Assembly (NCBI GenBank): GCA_013389015.1
Contig: JACAEE010000128.1
Span: 1-37,944, forward strand
Origin: Hydrogenophilaceae bacterium
GTDB lineage: Bacteria; Pseudomonadota; Alphaproteobacteria; Caulobacterales; Aquidulcibacteraceae
DNA: 37,944 nt
Direction: 5' to 3'
In this document: piece after piece, positions 33,499 to 37,944 of the stretch
Layout: each line of letters begins with the position of its first letter
How positions within the stretch are numbered: position 1 is the first letter of the stretch
Notes under the pieces: model-generated
What the model saw: only the letters and a program-made list of their open reading frames with translations
Database searches by the model: none
Told to the model about the DNA's origin: nothing
Position numbers and translations under genes: made by a program

Positions 33499-33711
33499 TT
33501 GCGCGCCGTCGGCGACGTGCTCGAGGATCAGCTCTTCTTCATGCTGCGCTGCGGCTTCGATTCGTTCGCGCTCAATGCGCCCGATCCTGTCGCCGCGATC
33601 GCGCGCGCCGCGGAGCGGTTCTCGCTCGCCTATCAGGGCGCAGCCGATGCGATCGCCCCGATCCATGAGCTGCGCGCCCTGCGCCGTGCGCAAAGGACCG
33701 CCGCCGAATGA
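33499..33711 (+). CDS. DUF934 protein, C-terminal part after the in-frame stop
   Basis: Seventy codons in the same frame as 33193-33498, starting at a TTG directly after the TAA. LRAVGDVLEDQLFFMLRCGFDSFAL is the most conserved part of DUF934. The frame stays open to the normal end and overlaps cysH by ATGA, and the sequence shows no other damage. Together the two parts give 171 codons besides the stops, a normal full length. Translation of this part would need reinitiation at TTG or stop read-through. Confidence 0.6.
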   Translation: MRAVGDVLEDQLFFMLRCGFDSFALNAPDPVAAIARAAERFSLAYQGAADAIAPIHELRALRRAQRTAAE

Positions 33712-34463
33712 GCCTCGCCGTCGCTTACCCTCAGGATGATGACGCCAACCAGGCGCGCGCGGCGGCGCTGTCGGCCGAGCTCGAGGGCGCGGCGCCGCAT
33801 GCGATCCTGCGCGTGGCGATCGAACGCGAGTTCGGCGATCGCATCGCAGTGGTGTCCTCCTTCGGCGCGGAATCGGCGGCGCTCCTGCACATCGCCGCGC
33901 AGATCGACCGCGCCACGCCCGTCATCTTCATCGACACCGACAAGCACTTCGCGCAGACGCTGCAATACCGCGACGAGCTGGTCGACTTCCTCAAGCTCGC
34001 CAATGTCCGCGTGATTGCGCCGGATCCGGAGGAAGTCGCCGCGGTCGATCCCAAGGGCGATCTCTGGCGCAGCGATCCCGACGCCTGCTGCACGCTGCGC
34101 AAGGTCGAGCCCAACGAGCGCGCGCTCGAAGGGTTCGAGGCCTGGGTGACGGGGCGCAAGCGCCACCACGGCGGCGTGCGTGCGCGGCTTCCGGTCGTCG
34201 AGCACGACGGGCGCCATTTCAAGTTCAATCCGCTGGTGAGTTGGACGCCGCGCGAGATCAACGCCTATGCGAAGGCGCACGCGCTGCCGCCGCACCCGCT
34301 GGTCGCCCAGGGTTTCCCCTCGATCGGATGCTGGCCGTGCACCTCGCCGAGCGAGGGCACGGACGCGCGCGCCGGGCGCTGGGCGGGGTCGGGCAAGACC
34401 GAGTGCGGCATTCATCGCCCCGCGCCTGCGCTCATTCCAGGCGGGCGGCGCATGGCCTTCTGA
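33708..34463 (+). CDS. cysH: adenylylsulfate (APS) reductase, assimilatory
   Basis: A 251-residue reductase giving sulfite from activated sulfate with thioredoxin or glutaredoxin as donor. The PP-loop-like SSFGAESAALLH is near residue 50. C127-C128 and C208-x2-C211 bind a [4Fe-4S] cluster, which marks the APS-using type rather than the PAPS-using E. coli type. The catalytic C233 is in KTECGIH near the C-terminus. The ATG overlaps the DUF934 end. The ATP sulfurylase genes are outside the window. Confidence 0.94.
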   Translation: MSLAVAYPQDDDANQARAAALSAELEGAAPHAILRVAIEREFGDRIAVVSSFGAESAALLHIAAQIDRATPVIFIDTDKHFAQTLQYRDELVDFLKLANVRVIAPDPEEVAAVDPKGDLWRSDPDACCTLRKVEPNERALEGFEAWVTGRKRHHGGVRARLPVVEHDGRHFKFNPLVSWTPREINAYAKAHALPPHPLVAQGFPSIGCWPCTSPSEGTDARAGRWAGSGKTECGIHRPAPALIPGGRRMAF

Positions 34464-34485
34464 CCTCCATTAGAGTGTAGTATGG

Positions 34486-34540
34486 CGCGAGAGTCGCGAT
34501 TGAACGGGAAGCGAACGCCGGGGAGCGTGTTCCGGCGGGC
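34486..34540. promoter_or_regulatory. leader with two small inverted repeats before the TauE-like gene
   Basis: CGCGA-GAG-TCGCG at 34486-34498 and GCCGG/CCGGC near 34518-34537 lie in the 92-base gap between cysH and the exporter gene. The gap suggests that the exporter may have its own control within the operon. No clear -35/-10 pair was found. Confidence 0.25.
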
Positions 34541-34555
34541 GGGAGAGCAGGATCG

Positions 34556-35419
34556 GTGGCGTTCAGTATTGATGCACAGACCCTGATCGGGCTTCTCCAG
34601 CCGCTGGCGATCTTTCTGGCGATCGGGTTCCTCGCGCAGCTTGTCGACGGCGCGCTGGGGATGGCGTACGGCGTCATCTCCTCGACGTCGCTGCTTGCGT
34701 TCGGCGTGCCGCCGGCGCAGGCCTCGGCGATGATCCACGCGGCCGAATGCGTCACCACGGCGGCGTCCGGCGCCTCGCATATCACCCATCAGAACGTCAA
34801 CTGGCCGTTGTTCTGGCGCCTCGCGCCTGCGGGCATCGCCGGCGGCGTGCTCGGCGCCTATGTGATCACCGGTCTTGATCAGACGCTCGTGAAGGCGGTG
34901 GTGATCATCTATCTCGGCATTTTGGGCGTCTTCATCTTCGCGCGCGCATTCCGCACGCTGCAGGATGAGCCCCCGCATCTCAACCATGTCGTGCCGCTCG
35001 GGCTGACGGGCGGCTTTCTCGACGCCAGCGGCGGCGGCGGCTGGGGGCCCGTGGTGGCGTCCACGCTGATGGGGCGCGGGCATACGCCGCGCTATGTGAT
35101 CGGGACGGTGAACACCGCGGAATTCTTCGTCACCATGGCGATCTCGGCGGCGTTCATCTGGTCGTTCGTGAGCGGTCGCTTCACGATCGAGGGCGGGGCC
35201 GGCCAATTGGGCATGGCGCTCGCAGGGCTCCTGATCGGCGGCGTGATCGCGGCGCCGCTCGCCGGGCGCGTCACCAAGATCGTTCCCGCCCGCTTCCTCA
35301 TGGGCGCGGTGGGCGTGCTGGTGATTGGGCTCTCGATCTGGCAGGGCGTGCAGGTGTGGCCCCGTCTGCTGCAGGCCCCGTTGACCCAGCAGATGAGCGC
35401 GCTGCTCGCCTCGCCCTGA
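34556..35419 (+). CDS. TauE/SafE-family sulfite exporter-like membrane protein
   Basis: A 287-residue membrane protein with about eight helices in two repeats. The repeats start with the typical QLVDGALGMAYGV (near residue 27) and LGLTGGFLDASGGGGWGPV (near 145), the paired signature of TauE/SafE anion exporters. In this operon it could release excess sulfite or other sulfur oxyanions, or bring sulfate-related anions across the inner membrane. The GTG start at 34556 follows a GGGAGAG ribosome binding site. It is the last gene of the sulfur cluster and converges on tamB, with 4 bases between. Confidence 0.85.
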   Translation: MAFSIDAQTLIGLLQPLAIFLAIGFLAQLVDGALGMAYGVISSTSLLAFGVPPAQASAMIHAAECVTTAASGASHITHQNVNWPLFWRLAPAGIAGGVLGAYVITGLDQTLVKAVVIIYLGILGVFIFARAFRTLQDEPPHLNHVVPLGLTGGFLDASGGGGWGPVVASTLMGRGHTPRYVIGTVNTAEFFVTMAISAAFIWSFVSGRFTIEGGAGQLGMALAGLLIGGVIAAPLAGRVTKIVPARFLMGAVGVLVIGLSIWQGVQVWPRLLQAPLTQQMSALLASP

Positions 35420-35423
35420 GGCC

Positions 35424-37148
35424 TCAATAGTCGCGCCGCCAGCGCACCGAGACGCGCTGATCTTCGCTCGATTGGAAGCTCGTCACGATCGACAATTGCG
35501 GGCGCGCGCGCCATTCGACTTTCGCGCCGGGTTCGCCAAGGCCCGTGCGCGACACTTCGAAATAGACGTCGCGGGTGAGATAGCGGCCGCCCGACACCAG
35601 CACGCCTTCGCCGTCCTCGCGCACGTCGAAGCGATCGAGCCCGACGGCCGAGCGCGCCATGCCGGCGATGTCGAACGCCGCGCCGCCGGCGAGCGCGGCG
35701 AGGCTCGCGGCGAGCTGCGCGGCTTCAAGCGGGGACAGGTCGTCGGCCGAGCGGCCGAACAGAATCTGCGGCATGATCTCGTCCTCCGGCAGGGCGGGAT
35801 CGCTGGAGAACGTGATCGTCGGATCGAACAGGCGCCCGGTCATCGCGGCGCGCGCGGTCAGTTCGGGTTCGACGCGCTCCGCCAGCAGATCGATCGTGGT
35901 GTCCTCGAGCGCGCCGGTGAAGCCGATGCGGCCGCGCGTCATCTCGAACGGGCGCCCGGCGAGATCGAACTCGCCGCGGATGAGCCGCGCCTCGCCTTGC
36001 AGCAGCGGCGAAGCCGTCGTGCCGCGCAGATGCGCGCCGAGCGACCATTCGGCGTTGAGCCCGCGCCCGCGCGTATAGACGCGCCCCGGCGCGCGCAAGG
36101 CGAGGTCGAGCCGCGCGACCGCCCCGCGCGGACGCGGCCGCTGCGGGGCGCGATCGCCGTCCGGACGATTGATCTCAACAACGTCGATGATGGGAATGAT
36201 CGTCTCTGGTCGCGCGGCCAGCGCCAGCTGCGCTTCGTTGAGGGTCAATTCTCCCGAGAGCGTGGCGCCGTCCGGGGTCCATTCGAGCGCCAGATCGCCG
36301 CTCGCCGAGGCGGTGACGTCGCTGCGCTCCACGAAGCGGAGATCCTCGAGGCGCAGCGCCATGCGCCCGCTGCGCAGGCCGCGCGCGGCGCCGAGGCCCG
36401 AGAGGCGCCCGCCATGTTCGTCGCGCGCGGTCAGCTGGAACTGCGATTCTCCCTCTTCGGTGAAGGCGAAGCTGGCGTTGACGTCGGAGAAGGAAAGCCC
36501 GGCCCGCTTGTCCTCGAAGCGGCCGCCGGAGAGCGTCAGGGCGCCCTCGCCGCGCAAGCGCTGCGCGTTGAAGCGGATCTGGCCTTGGCCGCTCATGTCG
36601 CCGGTCAGCGCTTGATCGAGGCCGCCGACGAGCGACCAGAGCGCATCGGCCGGGCCCGTCGCGCGCCAGCGCGCCTCGCCTTCGCCGTTCTCCGCGATGG
36701 CGATGCGCAGCGGGCGCGCGGCCGTGACGACGGGCGCGCTGCCTTCGATCTCGGCGTCGAGGCCTTCAGGCGAGCGCGCGCGCAGCGATCCCGAGAGGCG
36801 CGTCGGTTCGAGGTCGGCGCTGATCGCAATATCGAGCGGATTGCGCATGCGCGCGGGGAGGCGGGCGTTGTCCACGCTGAGCGCCGCGCGCCCGCGCAAT
36901 CCCTGGCCTGCGCTCTCCAGCGTCGCCTCGCCCGACATCACCCCCTCCAACCGCGCGCCGAAGAGCACCGAGACCACCGAAAGCTCGGCGCGGTCGAAGC
37001 GCGCGCCGGCGGCGTAGCCGCGCGCGTCGGCGCGATAGCTGAAGTCCGCTTCGCCTGCGCCGGCATGGAGCGCGGCGGCGGCGTCGATGCGTTCGCCCGC
37101 GATCGCGAAGCGCGCCGGGCCGCGCGTGGCGAAGCGTTCCGCGCCCAT
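35424..37148 (-). CDS. tamB: TamB-like protein, C-terminal part after an in-frame stop
   Basis: Codons continuing the frame of 37149-37944 after a TAG. The 574-residue segment is beta-rich and repetitive and ends with the conserved TamB (DUF490) C-terminal domain: RPFEMTRGRIGFTG, LFDPTITFSSDPALPEDEIMPQILFGR and a last strand QRVSVRWRRDY. TamB spans the periplasm as a lipid-conducting beta-helix and works with an outer-membrane TamA. The ATG that starts this part follows the TAG with no gap, so reinitiation is possible, but a product without the N-terminal membrane anchor would lack its normal export signal. A nonsense mutation or a consensus error is likelier. Confidence 0.75.
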   Translation of the reverse strand: MGAERFATRGPARFAIAGERIDAAAALHAGAGEADFSYRADARGYAAGARFDRAELSVVSVLFGARLEGVMSGEATLESAGQGLRGRAALSVDNARLPARMRNPLDIAISADLEPTRLSGSLRARSPEGLDAEIEGSAPVVTAARPLRIAIAENGEGEARWRATGPADALWSLVGGLDQALTGDMSGQGQIRFNAQRLRGEGALTLSGGRFEDKRAGLSFSDVNASFAFTEEGESQFQLTARDEHGGRLSGLGAARGLRSGRMALRLEDLRFVERSDVTASASGDLALEWTPDGATLSGELTLNEAQLALAARPETIIPIIDVVEINRPDGDRAPQRPRPRGAVARLDLALRAPGRVYTRGRGLNAEWSLGAHLRGTTASPLLQGEARLIRGEFDLAGRPFEMTRGRIGFTGALEDTTIDLLAERVEPELTARAAMTGRLFDPTITFSSDPALPEDEIMPQILFGRSADDLSPLEAAQLAASLAALAGGAAFDIAGMARSAVGLDRFDVREDGEGVLVSGGRYLTRDVYFEVSRTGLGEPGAKVEWRARPQLSIVTSFQSSEDQRVSVRWRRDY

Positions 37149-37944
37149 CTACGCATCCCATTCGAGCGCGCCCTCGATGCGCCCGTCCTGCGCGGCGATG
37201 CGGCCCCCGCCATCGAGGCTGAGCGGCGCATCGGCGGCGTAGCCGCGCAGCGTCGCGCGCGCCGTCAGCTGATCCAGCGGGCCTTCGAGCGCGAGCGCGC
37301 CGGTCAGGCCGCGCAGATCGCCGTAGGCGCCGTTGCGGACGCGCGTCGTGAACGCCAGTTGCGCCGGCGCGCGACGCATCGGCGTCAGCGTCGCGTTTCC
37401 CTCGATGCGGCCGATCGAGTCCGTCAGGAGTCCCGAAAGCGGGCCGCCGAACGCGAGATCGAACGCGGGGCCGTCCGTTGTGAACGCGGCCGACCCTTCG
37501 CCCGCGAAGCCTCCCACGGAAAAGACGAGGTCGTTGAAGCGCAGGCTGTACGCATCCGTTGCGATCGCCGCACGTGCTTGCGCCGGCGCGCCGGCGACGG
37601 CGCCGGTCACGTGCGCTTCGCCGCTGCGCGCGCGCGCGTCATAGACGAAGGCGGCACGTGGCGCGTCGATCGTGACGCCGGCGGCGCTGAAACTGCGCGC
37701 GTCCGCGTTGAGCGCCAGGCGCGGCTGCAGGATCGGCCCGGTCAGGCTGCCGGCGGCGTCGACCGCGCCGGCGACGTCCGCCGCGCCGAACGTGATCGGG
37801 CCGCGCGCGGCGGCTTCAAGGCGCAGGTCCAACCTTTGGGAGAGCAGGCCGCGCGCGCCGAGCCGCAGCTTGGCGCCGTCGAGCCGGGCGCGTTCGAGCA
37901 TCAGGCCGCCGCCGCGGAAGGCGCCTTGCGCCTCGAGGCGCGGC
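37149..37944 (-). CDS. tamB: TamB-like protein, middle part, ends at in-frame TAG, 5' end outside window
   Basis: The frame is open from the window edge to TAG at 37149-37151. The visible 264 codons show the repeated short beta-strand pattern of the TamB/AsmA-like body (for example VTGAVAGAPAQARAAIATDAY, then GFAGEGSAAFTTDGPAFDLAF). The first ATG in frame is 37901, but the frame is open before it, so the real start lies beyond the window. The TAG separates GALEWDA from MGAERFATRG; there is no shift of frame and no other sign of decay. Confidence 0.7.
   Translation of the reverse strand, partial: PRLEAQGAFRGGGLMLERARLDGAKLRLGARGLLSQRLDLRLEAAARGPITFGAADVAGAVDAAGSLTGPILQPRLALNADARSFSAAGVTIDAPRAAFVYDARARSGEAHVTGAVAGAPAQARAAIATDAYSLRFNDLVFSVGGFAGEGSAAFTTDGPAFDLAFGGPLSGLLTDSIGRIEGNATLTPMRRAPAQLAFTTRVRNGAYGDLRGLTGALALEGPLDQLTARATLRGYAADAPLSLDGGGRIAAQDGRIEGALEWDA

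Overview
The window is about 38 kb of dense, high-GC chromosomal DNA from an alphaproteobacterium. Gene content and promoter signals point towards Caulobacterales/Hyphomonadaceae-like bacteria, but this is inference. The support is the ileS-lspA-lipoprotein-M16-M16 order, a MutL with its own endonuclease motif, the cysG-DUF2849-cysI-DUF934-cysH operon, a -10 box that fits the Caulobacter housekeeping consensus GCTANAWC, and several genes whose -10-like box lies only 6-7 bases before the start codon. No phage, insertion sequence or CRISPR array is visible. I count about 33 protein genes, one well-formed tRNA-like gene, one degenerate tRNA-like sequence and at least two families of palindromic repeat.

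Layout. 94-3276: three consecutive Fe(II)/2-oxoglutarate oxygenases of three different subfamilies (PKHD, JmjC/cupin, AspH). 3455-10455: ileS, lspA, a small lipoprotein gene and a catalytic/non-catalytic pair of M16 zinc peptidases. 10452-13090 (minus): a LOG-family protein and a membrane-anchored arylsulfatase. 13198-14923 (minus): rtcB with a small ORF, a strong terminator and a repeat element upstream, and a palindrome plus two tandem tRNA-like sequences downstream. 14991-19492: a LysR/NmrA-like divergent pair, an AidB-like acyl-CoA dehydrogenase and an AraC/GyrI regulator. 19580-23459: mutL, a small secreted protein, and the queE-extensin pair. 23564-25708: a membrane TIR protein and a low-GC SH3 membrane protein. 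25780-29188: rsmD, a crotonase, a TerC-family protein and cysK. 29330-35419: the assimilatory sulfate/sulfite reduction operon with an embedded glutathione S-transferase and a TauE/SafE exporter. 35424 to the end (minus): tamB, running off the window.

The best candidate for an undescribed system is the rtcB locus. RtcB joins broken RNA ends, often of cleaved tRNAs. Here two tRNA-like sequences follow it on the same strand. The first folds as a complete cloverleaf with anticodon UUG and encoded CCA, but has a U discriminator base and an unusual anticodon loop. The second keeps a 7-bp T-arm hairpin and a tRNA-Tyr-like anticodon segment but has no matching acceptor stem. Upstream lie a 28-codon ORF with a strong ribosome binding site, an intrinsic terminator, and a repeat element that abuts the rtcB ribosome binding site. 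A second copy of that element sits in frame inside mutL.

Two genes carry an in-frame premature stop: DUF934 (TAA) and tamB (TAG). Both reading frames resume at the very next codon with a possible start, so nonsense mutation, consensus error and split genes are all open. The low-GC gene at 25040-25708 looks acquired.
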